Of a stretch of DNA of 12,987 nucleotides, positions 7,230-12,987 are shown in pieces. Each line of letters begins with the position of its first letter. Within the stretch, counting starts at the first letter, position 1. The notes under the pieces are model-generated. The model searched no databases. It saw only the letters and a list, made by a program, of their open reading frames with translations, and had not been told where the DNA came from. Source of the DNA: Acidobacteriota bacterium (GTDB taxonomy: Bacteria > Acidobacteriota > Terriglobia > Bryobacterales > Bryobacteraceae); contig VFZQ01000061.1 in assembly GCA_016871135.1 (NCBI GenBank), forward strand, positions 1 to 12,987. The letters run 5' to 3'. The position numbers were made by a program, and so were the translations under genes.

Positions 7230-8315
7230 TTATCGGAGCAGCTCGGCTACCTCTGTATGATTATTCTCCATCGCGGCCTGCCGTGGCGACTTGCCGTTCT
7301 TGTCGCGGATCAGTTTGCTCGCGCCGCGTTCGAGAAGCATCTCGACAACGTGCTTGCGTCCCCATGATGCGGCCAGAAACAAGGGCGTCGCTCCGCGTTC
7401 GGTGTCGCGCTCGTCGAGCGGCGCTCCGCGCGCTAGCAGCAGTTCCACCGCGCCAGCGTGTCCGGCCAGCGCGGCATCGTGAAGCGGAGTCGCGCCTTCG
7501 GCGTTCCGGGCTTTCGCGGAGGCGCCGCCGTCGAGCAGCAACCGCAGCGTGTCGACGTGCCCTTTCAAAGCGGCGTCGTGCAGAATCGTCGCGCCCGGTT
7601 TGACGCCTTTCAAAATCAGCCAGCGGACCAGATCGGTTTGTCCCGCGGCCACGGCGTTTTGCAGACGCTTCTCCGCGCGATCGAGCGGCGCGCCGCCCGA
7701 GAGCAGCACATCGGCTACGCCCACGTTGCGCGTTCCCAATGCGATGTCGAGCGGAGTGTCGCCGGCGGCATCGGTGCGCGTCGGACTAGCCCCGGCTTTC
7801 ACCAGCCGCGCGACCAATTCGGCGTTGCCGCGCCGCGCGGCCAAATGAATGGGATCCTGCCCGGAGCGCGCGTTTCGCCGGTTCACATCGACGCCGCGTT
7901 CGATCAGCAGCGCGACGATCGCCGTCTGTCCACGCCAGCACGCTTCTTCCAAAGGCGTCGCATCGGCCGAGTCGACAGCGTCGATTTTCGCGCCTTGCGC
8001 GATCAGATCCAGAAACAAATCGTCGTAACCGCGATTGGCCGCCAGATGCAGCACCGACGCACCGGCGCGATCACGCGCGTCGATCATGGCGCCTCGCGCA
8101 AGCAACAGTTTCGCGAGGTCCCGGCGATTGGTGATGACCGCGTAGTGCAGCGGCGTCGAGCCGCCTTCGGTATGCCGCGCGTTGACGTCGGCGCCCGCGG
8201 CGAGCAGCGCCTCGACAACATTCACGTGCCCCGCCCAGGACGCGTCGTGCAGAGCCGTGCCACCCAGCGTATCGGGCGCGTTGACCGCGATTCCCCGCGC
8301 CACCAGCGCTTTCAC
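7230..8315 (-). CDS. Ankyrin-repeat protein; true start lies upstream of 8315
   Basis: The 361 residues from the GTG at 8315 form about eleven ankyrin repeats (for example TALHDASWAGHVNVVEALL, TPLHYAV, TPLHDAALAGHAGAVELLL) ending in TEVAELLR. The family mediates protein contacts. The GTG falls inside the first repeat: the in-frame codons before it encode ELHTAARAGDLDR, the missing first helix, preceded by IAASIFAVSLACGS, which looks like a secretion signal or a weak lipobox. No ATG, GTG or TTG exists in that frame between 8315 and a stop about 150 bases further upstream, inside citrate synthase. Candidates are ATT at 8384, CTG at 8369 or ACG at 8411; the last has a purine-rich GGAAGGAAAG just upstream. 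Otherwise there is a sequencing error. The conventional start is reported. The stop abuts the RraA ATG. Likely periplasmic if the signal is real. Confidence 0.85.
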   Translation of the reverse strand: MKALVARGIAVNAPDTLGGTALHDASWAGHVNVVEALLAAGADVNARHTEGGSTPLHYAVITNRRDLAKLLLARGAMIDARDRAGASVLHLAANRGYDDLFLDLIAQGAKIDAVDSADATPLEEACWRGQTAIVALLIERGVDVNRRNARSGQDPIHLAARRGNAELVARLVKAGASPTRTDAAGDTPLDIALGTRNVGVADVLLSGGAPLDRAEKRLQNAVAAGQTDLVRWLILKGVKPGATILHDAALKGHVDTLRLLLDGGASAKARNAEGATPLHDAALAGHAGAVELLLARGAPLDERDTERGATPLFLAASWGRKHVVEMLLERGASKLIRDKNGKSPRQAAMENNHTEVAELLR

Positions 8316-8385
8316 GCGGTCGAGATCGCCCGCGCGCGCGGCCGTGTGCAGCTCGCTGCCACACGCCAGCGAAACAGCGAAAATG

Positions 8386-9660
8386 CTAGCCGCGATTCGC
8401 CAAGGGAACGTAGTCGCGCTTTCCTTCCCCGAGGAAAATCTGCCTCGGGCGGCCGATCTTCTGGTCCTCGTCGCAGATCATCTCTTCCCATTGCGAGAGC
8501 CAGCCGCTGGCCCGCGGAATCGCGAAGAGAACAGTGAACATCTCGGCCGGGAAGCCGAGCGCTTCGTAAATCAGACCCGAGTAGAAATCGACGTTCGGAT
8601 ACAGCTTGCGCTTAATGAAGTACTCGTCGTGCAGCGCGATCTTTTCGAGTTCCGACGCCACGTCGAGCAGCGGGTTCTTGCCCGTCACTTCGAAAACGTC
8701 CTCGGCGGCCTGCTTGATGATGCGAGCGCGTGGATCGTAATTCTTGTACACGCGATGGCCGAAGCCCATCAAGCGACCTTCACCCGCCTTCACCTTCTCG
8801 ATGAAACCCGGGATGTTGTCGACCGAACCGATCTGCCGCAGCATCTTCAACACCGCTTCGTTGGCGCCGCCATGCAACGGGCCGTAAAGCGCCGCGGCCG
8901 CAGCGGCGAGCGACGAAAACGGATCGGCCTGCGACGAACCGACGAGTCGCATCGTCGAGGTCGAGCAGTTTTGCTCGTGATCGGCGTGCAGGATGAAGAG
9001 AATGTCCACCGCGCGCACCAACCGCGGATCGGCCTCTTTGCCGAACAGCATGTAGAGGAAGTTGCCCGCGAAAGAGAGCGACGGATCCGGCTTAATGAAC
9101 GGCAGGCTCTTGCGGAAGCGGTAGCCGTAGGCGCCGAGCGTCATCGACTGCGCGATGCCGCGGAAGATCTGTTTCTTGCGGCTCTCGGCGTCGAGCACTT
9201 TTTTCGAATCGGTGTAGATCGACGCCAGTCCCGCATAACCCGCCATCAACATCGACATCGGATGCGCATCGCGTCCCCAACCGTTGTAAAAGTTGTCAAA
9301 GCTATCGGGCAAGCTTAGATTCGCATTAATGGATGTGGTGAATTCCGCCAATTGGGCCGCGTTCGGCAATTCGCCGTGCCACAACAAATACGCGGTCTCC
9401 AGGTAGTTGCCGTCGTCGGCAAGCTGATCGATCGGATAGCCGCGGTAGTTCAGGATGCCCTTGTCGCCGTCGATGAAAGTGATGCGGCTCTTGCAGGACG
9501 CCGTGTTCATGTAGGCGGGATCGTAGGTCATCAGGCCGAAGTCTTCGGCGTCGGTCTTGATCTGACGAAGATCGACGGCCTTGATCGTTTCGTCTTTAAT
9601 GGCGATTTCGTAGGTCTTACCGGTGCGGTTGTCGGTGATTGTGAGAGTGTCGGCAGGCAT
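8386..9660 (-). CDS. gltA: Citrate synthase
   Basis: This 424-residue enzyme condenses oxaloacetate with acetyl-CoA to citrate at the entry of the TCA cycle, in the cytoplasm. It is a full-length citrate synthase of the longer type that has an N-terminal beta domain (ITDNRTGKTYEI and following). Catalytic residues are visible: His263 in GPLHGGANE, His302 in GFGHRVYK and Asp358 in NVDFYSG. HADHEQNCST lies at 225-234. I chose the ATG at 9660, giving MPADTLTI; a TTG at 9678 would add six residues without a binding site. No clear Shine-Dalgarno precedes the ATG. It lies 36 bases after the TlpA-like gene, and its end overlaps the probable N-terminal coding part of the ankyrin gene. The arrangement suggests a shared transcript, although a promoter of its own in the 36-base gap cannot be excluded. 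Confidence 0.97.
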   Translation of the reverse strand: MPADTLTITDNRTGKTYEIAIKDETIKAVDLRQIKTDAEDFGLMTYDPAYMNTASCKSRITFIDGDKGILNYRGYPIDQLADDGNYLETAYLLWHGELPNAAQLAEFTTSINANLSLPDSFDNFYNGWGRDAHPMSMLMAGYAGLASIYTDSKKVLDAESRKKQIFRGIAQSMTLGAYGYRFRKSLPFIKPDPSLSFAGNFLYMLFGKEADPRLVRAVDILFILHADHEQNCSTSTMRLVGSSQADPFSSLAAAAAALYGPLHGGANEAVLKMLRQIGSVDNIPGFIEKVKAGEGRLMGFGHRVYKNYDPRARIIKQAAEDVFEVTGKNPLLDVASELEKIALHDEYFIKRKLYPNVDFYSGLIYEALGFPAEMFTVLFAIPRASGWLSQWEEMICDEDQKIGRPRQIFLGEGKRDYVPLANRG

Positions 9661-9696
9661 GCGTGAGGTGGGAATCAACCAGCTTATCGAATTGTG

Positions 9697-10242
9697 TTAC
9701 TTCGTGGCTTTCTTCTGCGGCGCGGCGGGCCGGGGCGCGAGCAGCTTTTCAACTTCGGCGGAGAGGCCGTCTCCCAACAATATCGGCTGCGTTTGTTCGT
9801 TGTATGCGAAATCGTTGCGGATCATGCCTTGGGCGTCAATCAGAAACAGGTGCGGAACATGCAGTTCGGGCTTACGCATGTCGAGCTTGAGATAGGAAGC
9901 GGCAACCTGTCCGCAGTCGAACAGGATCGGCGATGTAATGCTGTGCTGTGCGATGAATCCCTTCACTGTGGCCTGCGTGTCGGGCGGCGTGACAATGCTA
10001 AGTACCGCGACCTTCGGGCCGAATTTCACTTTGAGCTTCTCGATATTCTTCGCCAGCAACTGGCACTGCGGGCAGTCGGTGCGCATGATTTCGACCAGCA
10101 CCACGCGCCCGCGCAAATCCTGAATGTCGTGATAGTTGAGGTTCAAATCGACGAGCGAGAACCCAGGAGCGCGGCGGCCGGAAAGTTCTCCCGCGGCGAA
10201 CAGAGGAGTCAACGCGGCGGCCAGCAAAATAAGCTTGTACAT
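9697..10242 (-). CDS. TlpA-like thioredoxin-fold protein, exported
   Basis: The 181-residue protein starts with a signal peptide (MYKLILLAAALTPLFAAG). A thioredoxin/AhpC-TSA fold follows: APGFSLVDLN (25-34), GRVVLVEIMRTDCPQC (45-60) with the CxxC pair Cys57/Cys60, and VPHLFLIDAQGMI, where the cis-proline expected before the last strands occurs. A further cysteine is in LFDCGQ. Such proteins reduce or form disulfides in the periplasm, often in cytochrome maturation or redox stress; the partner here is unknown. The tail PRPAAPQKKATK is proline- and lysine-rich. It is the first gene of the minus-strand array. A TACACT hexamer lies 11 bases before its ATG, and it diverges from the VWFA-like gene over 72 bases. 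Confidence 0.88.
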   Translation of the reverse strand: MYKLILLAAALTPLFAAGELSGRRAPGFSLVDLNLNYHDIQDLRGRVVLVEIMRTDCPQCQLLAKNIEKLKVKFGPKVAVLSIVTPPDTQATVKGFIAQHSITSPILFDCGQVAASYLKLDMRKPELHVPHLFLIDAQGMIRNDFAYNEQTQPILLGDGLSAEVEKLLAPRPAAPQKKATK

Positions 10243-10253
10243 GTTCCAATTTC

Positions 10254-10259
10254 AGTGTA
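10254..10259 (-). promoter_or_regulatory. Candidate -10 element for the tlpA-like array
   Basis: On the minus strand this reads TACACT, 11 bases before the TlpA-like start codon, implying a leader of only a few bases. It is part of a short palindrome, GTGTACAC (10255-10262). The same hexamer stands close upstream of the MFS and toxin starts. No good -35 is seen at 16-18 bases. On the opposite strand the gap also contains TTGACA (10280-10285), a consensus -35 for the VWFA-like gene but without a good -10 partner. Confidence 0.3.
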
Positions 10260-10279
10260 CACGCACGCCAGTCCCCCCC

Positions 10280-10285
10280 TTGACA
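10280..10285 (+). promoter_or_regulatory. Candidate -35 element for the VWFA-like / nitrilase / DUF1801 unit
   Basis: TTGACA is an exact -35 consensus and lies 29 bases before the ATG at 10315, directly after a run of seven C (10273-10279). At 17 bases spacing the sequence is CAGTCT, a poor -10. If used, the transcript would start at or next to the ATG, and no Shine-Dalgarno is present before it. Placement is plausible, evidence modest. Confidence 0.3.
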
Positions 10286-10314
10286 CTCGTCGCCAGATCG
10301 TTCAGTCTTCGATC

Positions 10315-10818
10315 ATGACTCGAGCAATTCTCGCGCTGGCCACCGTCTCAGTTCTCTTCGGCCAGCAGCCCGCGAAACAGGTCATTGCGTTCACCGTGAC
10401 CGATCCGCTGAACCGTTTCGTCCTCGGACTCGACCGCGACAGCTTCGAGATCATCGCAGCCGGGGCGCGCGTGCCCATCGCTTCGTTCGTCGAAGCCGAT
10501 TCGCGCATCGCAATCGCGGTCGTGTCCGATCGGAGTGTCGGTGGCTCTGTGATTCAAGCGCCGTCAATCGCGGAGGCGCTCACCCAACTCGCCGCGTCGT
10601 CCAGTCCGCGCAAGGGACTTGTCATAGCCAAGAGCACCGACACCACCGCTATCGCCGCGGGTATTCAAGTGCTGCGCGTGGAATCCTCCGCCATCGAAAA
10701 AGCCGTCGTCGAACTGCGCAATCAATACGTCGTGCAGTTCGAATCGGCATCCGCTAACTTCGACCTCGTGGTCAAACAGCTTCGCGGACTCCCGGCGCTC
10801 CGTGCCAACCGGAACTAG
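10315..10818 (+). CDS. Short VWFA-related acidobacterial-type secreted protein
   Basis: This 167-residue protein starts with a signal-like MTRAILALATVSVLFGQQ. It continues with IAFTVTDPLNRFVLGLDRDSFEI (24-46), which resembles the opening beta-sandwich of the acidobacterial VWFA-related family ('VTD..G.FV.GL...DFE'). VEADSRIAIAVVSDRS (59-74) matches where those proteins enter the von Willebrand A domain. ELRNQYVVQFE (133-143) matches their closing segment (the usual 'LR.QY.L.Y'). The middle of the VWA domain is missing: family members run to about 300 residues, and the MIDAS motif (DxSxS) is not recognisable (SDRSVGG instead). It is therefore a shortened or divergent relative with doubtful metal binding. 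The ATG at 10315 is preferred because it gives the signal; the frame stays open far upstream but only over the antisense of tlpA. It overlaps the nitrilase gene by 17 bases. Confidence 0.72.
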   Translation: MTRAILALATVSVLFGQQPAKQVIAFTVTDPLNRFVLGLDRDSFEIIAAGARVPIASFVEADSRIAIAVVSDRSVGGSVIQAPSIAEALTQLAASSSPRKGLVIAKSTDTTAIAAGIQVLRVESSAIEKAVVELRNQYVVQFESASANFDLVVKQLRGLPALRANRN

Positions 10819-11578
10819 CCGCATCGCGCTTGCCAATCTCCCGCTTCCGGCGAGCGCGGAGGAATCGGTCGCCGGCGCCATCGCAGCCGTCGCGAAAGCA
10901 GGCGCCGCGCGCGCCGATGTCGTCTGTTTTCCCGAGTGTTTCGTCCCGGGCTACGGCGCGCCCTCGCCAGGACCCGTGTTCCTTGCGAACGCACAAGCGG
11001 CAATCGCCGCGGCCGCCCACGATTCCAACATCTGTGTCATCCTCGGTACCGAACGCTACGTCGAGCAAGACCGCCGCATCACAGCTGTCGTCATCAACCG
11101 TGACGGCACGATCGCCGGCTTTCAGGACAAGGTGCAACTCGATCCCTCCGAAGAACCCGCCTACCAGCGCGGCTACGAACGCCACGTTTTCGAGGCGGGA
11201 GACCTCGTATTCGGCGTCGCCATCTGCCACGAGGGCTGGCGGTATCCCGAAACCGTTCGTTGGGCGGCCCGGCGTGGCGCGCATGTCGTTTTCCATCCGC
11301 ACTTTCACATCGCAGAACCGGGCGGTTACCAGCCGACTACGTTCGGCGATCCCGCCAACACCTTTCACGAGAAAGCCGCGCTCTGCCGCGCCGCCGAAAA
11401 CACCTGCTACTTCGCGACCGTCAATTGTGCGGGCGCGGGTTCGCCGACAACGTCCGCGGTGATCCGCCCCGACGGCACGCTACTCTGTTTTCAGCCCTAC
11501 GGCCAAGCGGGCTTGCTGCTCGCCGAAATCGATATCACCGCGGCCACCGGTCTGCTCGCCAAACGCGCCCATGTCTAA
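10802..11578 (+). CDS. Carbon-nitrogen hydrolase (nitrilase/amidase superfamily)
   Basis: The 258-residue cytoplasmic enzyme carries the complete catalytic triad of the superfamily: Glu45 in CFPECFVPGYG, Lys110 in FQDKVQLDP and Cys142 in AICHEGWRYPE. RAAENTCYFATVN (197-209), the standard 'RA.EN..Y....N' helix and strand, lies in the C-terminal half. Members hydrolyse amides, carbamoyl amines or nitriles; the residue pattern does not tell which. Full length for the family. The GTG at 10802 is the only usable start before the first strand (SRIALANLPL), although no Shine-Dalgarno is visible. It overlaps the end of the VWFA-like gene by 17 bases, and its own end overlaps the DUF1801 start by 8, so translational coupling is likely. 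It is distinct from the nitrilase fragment at the left edge. Confidence 0.92.
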   Translation: MPTGTSRIALANLPLPASAEESVAGAIAAVAKAGAARADVVCFPECFVPGYGAPSPGPVFLANAQAAIAAAAHDSNICVILGTERYVEQDRRITAVVINRDGTIAGFQDKVQLDPSEEPAYQRGYERHVFEAGDLVFGVAICHEGWRYPETVRWAARRGAHVVFHPHFHIAEPGGYQPTTFGDPANTFHEKAALCRAAENTCYFATVNCAGAGSPTTSAVIRPDGTLLCFQPYGQAGLLLAEIDITAATGLLAKRAHV

Positions 11579-11906
11579 CCCGATCGACAATTACTTCGCC
11601 GCGCAACCCAAAATCCTGGGACGCGTTCGCGCGGCGATCCGCAAAGCGATGCCGGAAGCGGAGGAGACAATCTCCTACAACATTCCCACGTACAAGATCG
11701 GAGGCCGCGCGGTGCTTTACTTGGCCGGTTGGAAGGAACACTTTTCGATCTATCCAATCGGCGCGGCATTCGGCGATGAGATCAAGCCTTACATCGCCGG
11801 CAAGGGCACACTGAAATTTCCGTTCGCGCGGAAGGCGCCGATCACACTGATCGCCCGCATCGCGAAGTTCCGCGCTGCGGAGGCGCGGGCGAAGGGGAAG
11901 ATGTAG
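11571..11906 (+). CDS. DUF1801 / YdhG-like small protein
   Basis: This 111-residue protein has the features of the DUF1801 family: an N-terminal helix (IDNYFAAQPKILGRVRAAI), EETISYNIPTYKIGG (31-45), YLAGWKEHFSIYPI (50-63) and KGTLKFPF (78-85), followed by a C-terminal helix rich in Arg, Ala and Lys. The fold is that of the YdhG/frataxin-like iron chaperone group, but the physiological role of most members is unknown and no metal ligand set is evident here. The ATG overlaps the nitrilase stop by 8 bases. No ribosome binding site of its own is visible, so translation probably depends on ribosomes finishing the nitrilase gene. No signal peptide. Confidence 0.88.
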   Translation: MSNPIDNYFAAQPKILGRVRAAIRKAMPEAEETISYNIPTYKIGGRAVLYLAGWKEHFSIYPIGAAFGDEIKPYIAGKGTLKFPFARKAPITLIARIAKFRAAEARAKGKM

Positions 11907-11923
11907 GTGTCGCCGCCGTCGAT

Positions 11924-11949
11924 TTGGGACAGTTTCGGCGATGTCCTAA
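11924..11949. promoter_or_regulatory. Candidate antitoxin operator: imperfect inverted repeat upstream of the toxin
   Basis: TTGGGACA (11924-11931) and TGTCCTAA (11942-11949) form an inverted repeat with one mismatch in eight and a 10-base centre. It overlaps where a -35 element would sit for the -10 at 11956. HigA-type antitoxins with an HTH commonly repress their own promoter through such palindromes, so it is the natural candidate operator for the antitoxin encoded downstream. Binding is an inference. Confidence 0.4.
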
Positions 11950-11955
11950 TTTTGA

Positions 11956-11961
11956 TACACT
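11956..11961 (+). promoter_or_regulatory. Candidate -10 element of the toxin-antitoxin locus
   Basis: TACACT lies 6 bases before the original toxin GTG at 11968, so transcription would begin at that codon and give a leaderless message. A weak -35 (TTTCGG, 11933-11938) lies at 17 bases spacing and falls within the candidate operator. The same hexamer occurs close to the MFS and tlpA-like starts. Confidence 0.4.
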
Positions 11962-11967
11962 CAGCGT

Positions 11968-12294
11968 GTGAAGCCGGTCGTGTTCCATTCCTCCGCGTTG
12001 TAGGTGATTCGTGGTTTTCCGAAAGAGGCTCGAATACTGTTGGGAAAGGCGATCGCGAATCTGCAGGCCGGCGAGAAACTTGCCGTGCCCCTCTCCCGGC
12101 CAATGCCAACTGTTGGGATGGGGGTTTCGGAACTGCGTGTCCGCTGCACAGACGGCCAATTTCGGGCGTTCTGTTTCAGGGCATCGGAGCGTGGAGTCCT
12201 GGTTTTTGACGCTTTCAACAAGAAGACGGAACGAACACCGAACCGCGACATCGCGGTTGGTAAAAGGCGGCTGAAGGAGATGTTGAGTGCCTAA
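11968..12294 (+). pseudogene. higB: HigB-type (Gp49-like) toxin gene interrupted by an amber codon
   Basis: Read from the GTG at 11968, the frame encodes MKPVVFHSSAL, then TAG at 12001-12003, then VIRGFPKEAR and a further ~85 residues to the TAA at 12292-12294. The joined product would be about 108 residues, the usual size of phage-derived Gp49-like (HigB/RelE superfamily) toxins. It has the family pattern VSELRVR, FRAFCF, GVLVFDAFNKKTERTP and RLKEML. HigB toxins cleave mRNA on ribosomes. The amber sits at codon 12, in the linker between the first strand and first helix, where Lys or Glu would be normal; one base change would create it. A GTG directly after the stop (12004) could restart translation and give a 96-residue product lacking the first strand. 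The gene is probably inactive or attenuated. It overlaps the antitoxin by 8 bases. Confidence 0.78.
12274..12279 (+). promoter_or_regulatory. Ribosome binding site of the antitoxin
   Basis: AAGGAG lies seven bases before the GTG at 12287, a near-perfect Shine-Dalgarno inside the end of the toxin frame. It is the strongest such site in the window, where most starts have none, and it decides the GTG start. It would let the antitoxin be translated independently of the broken toxin frame. Confidence 0.7.
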
Positions 12295-12595
12295 GACGAA
12301 ATTCATCACCGTAAACGACCCCGAATCGCTCGCCGAGGCCTTGGACCTCGAACCAGCCGAAGCCCAGGAGTGGCGGCTGCAGCATGCGCTACTTTCGCGC
12401 CTCCTTCGAATAGTCCGCACCGAGGGCATCACGCACGCTGAATTGGCAGAACGGGCTGGCACTTCCCGTACACGCGTTACCGCCATCCTCAACGGACAAA
12501 CCCTACACGTGTCCAGCGATATGCTGGTGCGCCTGCTCGCCGCTCTCGGTTATCGCGTCAAGGTTTCTGTGTCTCGCGAAAAAGCCGTGGCGTAG
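12287..12595 (+). CDS. higA: HigA-type HTH antitoxin
   Basis: The 102-residue protein has a helix-turn-helix of the XRE type at about 49-70 (THAELAERAGTSRTRVTAILNG), preceded by a helical N-terminal part (LEPAEAQEWRLQHALLSRLL). This is the layout of antitoxins paired with Gp49-like toxins. It would bind and neutralise the toxin and repress the locus through the inverted repeat at 11924-11949. The order toxin first, antitoxin second is that of higBA. The GTG start at 12287 is fixed by the AAGGAG seven bases upstream and by an 8-base overlap with the toxin end. The frame is intact, unlike the toxin. If the toxin is dead, the protein may remain only as a DNA-binding regulator or be on its way to loss. 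It ends six bases before the convergent permease gene. Confidence 0.88.
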   Translation: MPKTKFITVNDPESLAEALDLEPAEAQEWRLQHALLSRLLRIVRTEGITHAELAERAGTSRTRVTAILNGQTLHVSSDMLVRLLAALGYRVKVSVSREKAVA

Positions 12596-12601
12596 CGACC
12601 A

Positions 12602-12987
12602 CTACTCATAGCGTATCGCCACCATGGGGTCCACCCGCGCGGCTCTTCGCGCCGGCAGCAACGCGGCAATCAACGCCACCACGCCCAGCGCCGCGACCGC
12701 CAGAGCAAGCGCCGCCGGATCATCCGGCGCCAATCCGAACAGCCGGCTCTTGATCAAATGCAGGCTTCCGTAGGCAAGCGCCACGCCAACCACCGCTCCG
12801 CCCGCGAGCAGCCATGTCGTCTCGCGCAGGATCATCGCAATCACTGTGCTTTCGCCTGCTCCCAGCGCCTTACGGATGCCTATTTCGCTCGTCCGCCGCG
12901 CAACGCCGTACGACAGCACGCCATAAAGGCCGATCGCGGCAAGCAGCAGCGCCACTGCGCCAAACGCCATTGACAGTTGCGCCAGCA
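12602..12987 (-). CDS. ABC transporter permease, ADOP/MacB-FtsX-like, C-terminal fragment
   Basis: The gene runs off the right edge, and the last 127 residues are present. They start in a membrane helix (LAQLSMAFGAVALLLAAIGLYGVLSY) and continue with the conserved cytoplasmic loop ARRTSEIGIRKALGA. Two more helices follow, then the closing LPARRAARVDPMVAIRYE. This is the end of an FtsX-type permease domain, and the segment 'EIGIR.ALGA...DPM.A.RYE' is highly typical of the acidobacterial duplicated orphan permeases, which carry two MacB-like halves without a fused ATPase. Whether this is the orphan duplicated form or an ordinary MacB-type permease cannot be told from the fragment. It converges on the antitoxin gene with a six-base gap. 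Confidence 0.9.
   Translation of the reverse strand, partial: LAQLSMAFGAVALLLAAIGLYGVLSYGVARRTSEIGIRKALGAGESTVIAMILRETTWLLAGGAVVGVALAYGSLHLIKSRLFGLAPDDPAALALAVAALGVVALIAALLPARRAARVDPMVAIRYE

Noticed and set aside
7458..8537. Long plus-strand open frame (359 residues) opposite the ankyrin gene
   Set aside because: It is antisense to a clear ankyrin-repeat gene, is rich in Arg and Gln without recognisable domains, and results from the high GC content keeping frames open.
9661..9678. TTG start at 9678 for citrate synthase
   Set aside because: Adds six residues not typical of the family and has no ribosome binding site; the ATG at 9660 gives the usual N-terminus.
9694..10314. Upstream extension of the VWFA-like reading frame
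   Set aside because: The frame is open only as the antisense of the TlpA-like gene; a signal peptide begins at the ATG at 10315.
11842..12492. Minus-strand frame (216 residues) across the toxin-antitoxin locus
   Set aside because: Opposite a recognisable toxin and antitoxin with their own ribosome binding site and promoter elements; no family resemblance.
12587..12622. Inverted repeat GTGGCG / CGCCAC between the antitoxin and the permease gene as a terminator
   Set aside because: Only a six-base stem with a 24-base loop and no T-run; too weak to call.
1..12987. Possible CRISPR array, tRNA, rRNA, insertion sequence or attachment site
   Set aside because: No regularly spaced repeats, transposase, terminal inverted repeats or RNA gene signatures were found in reading both strands.

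Overview
The window looks like chromosomal DNA of an Acidobacteriota bacterium, most likely from the Solibacter/Bryobacter side of the phylum. This is inferred from three things: a high-GC, tightly packed gene layout; a C-terminal fragment resembling the acidobacterial duplicated orphan permeases (ADOP) at the right edge; and a small protein resembling the acidobacterial VWFA-related family. No rRNA, tRNA, CRISPR array or insertion sequence was seen. No stretch over 75 bases lacks a gene.

Layout. (1) 2-244 (+): C-terminal end of a carbon-nitrogen hydrolase, convergent with and overlapping a TetA-like MFS exporter (222-1415, -). (2) 1463-3246 (+): a radical SAM/SPASM-like protein and a DUF547 protein joined by an ATGA overlap, diverging from the MFS gene. 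(3) 3204-10242 (-): a long co-directional array. In transcription order it encodes a TlpA-like thioredoxin protein, citrate synthase, an ankyrin-repeat protein, an RraA-like aldolase, a TPR protein, an atypical SDR epimerase-like protein, a ferrochelatase of the actinobacterial type and a GH140/DUF4038-like glycoside hydrolase. From the ankyrin gene on, genes abut or overlap by 1-4 bases or are 6 bases apart, which suggests one transcript with coupled translation. (4) 10315-11906 (+): a compact VWFA-like secreted protein, a complete nitrilase-family hydrolase and a DUF1801 protein, each overlapping the next. (5) 11924-12595 (+): a HigBA-type toxin-antitoxin locus whose toxin reading frame is broken by an early amber codon while the antitoxin is intact. 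(6) 12602-12987 (-): the ADOP/MacB-like permease fragment.

How the genes fit together. The region mixes central metabolism (citrate synthase), heme biosynthesis (ferrochelatase, apparently the coproporphyrin type with cluster-binding cysteines), polysaccharide breakdown and genes of unknown role. RraA-family enzymes act on oxo-acids and can decarboxylate oxaloacetate, so its place two genes after citrate synthase is suggestive but unproven. I found no clear novel defence or mobile system. The items most worth a second look are the interrupted toxin with its candidate operator, the ankyrin gene whose N-terminus lies upstream of any standard start codon, the cysteine-rich ferrochelatase, the radical SAM-DUF547 pair, and the shortened VWFA-like protein.
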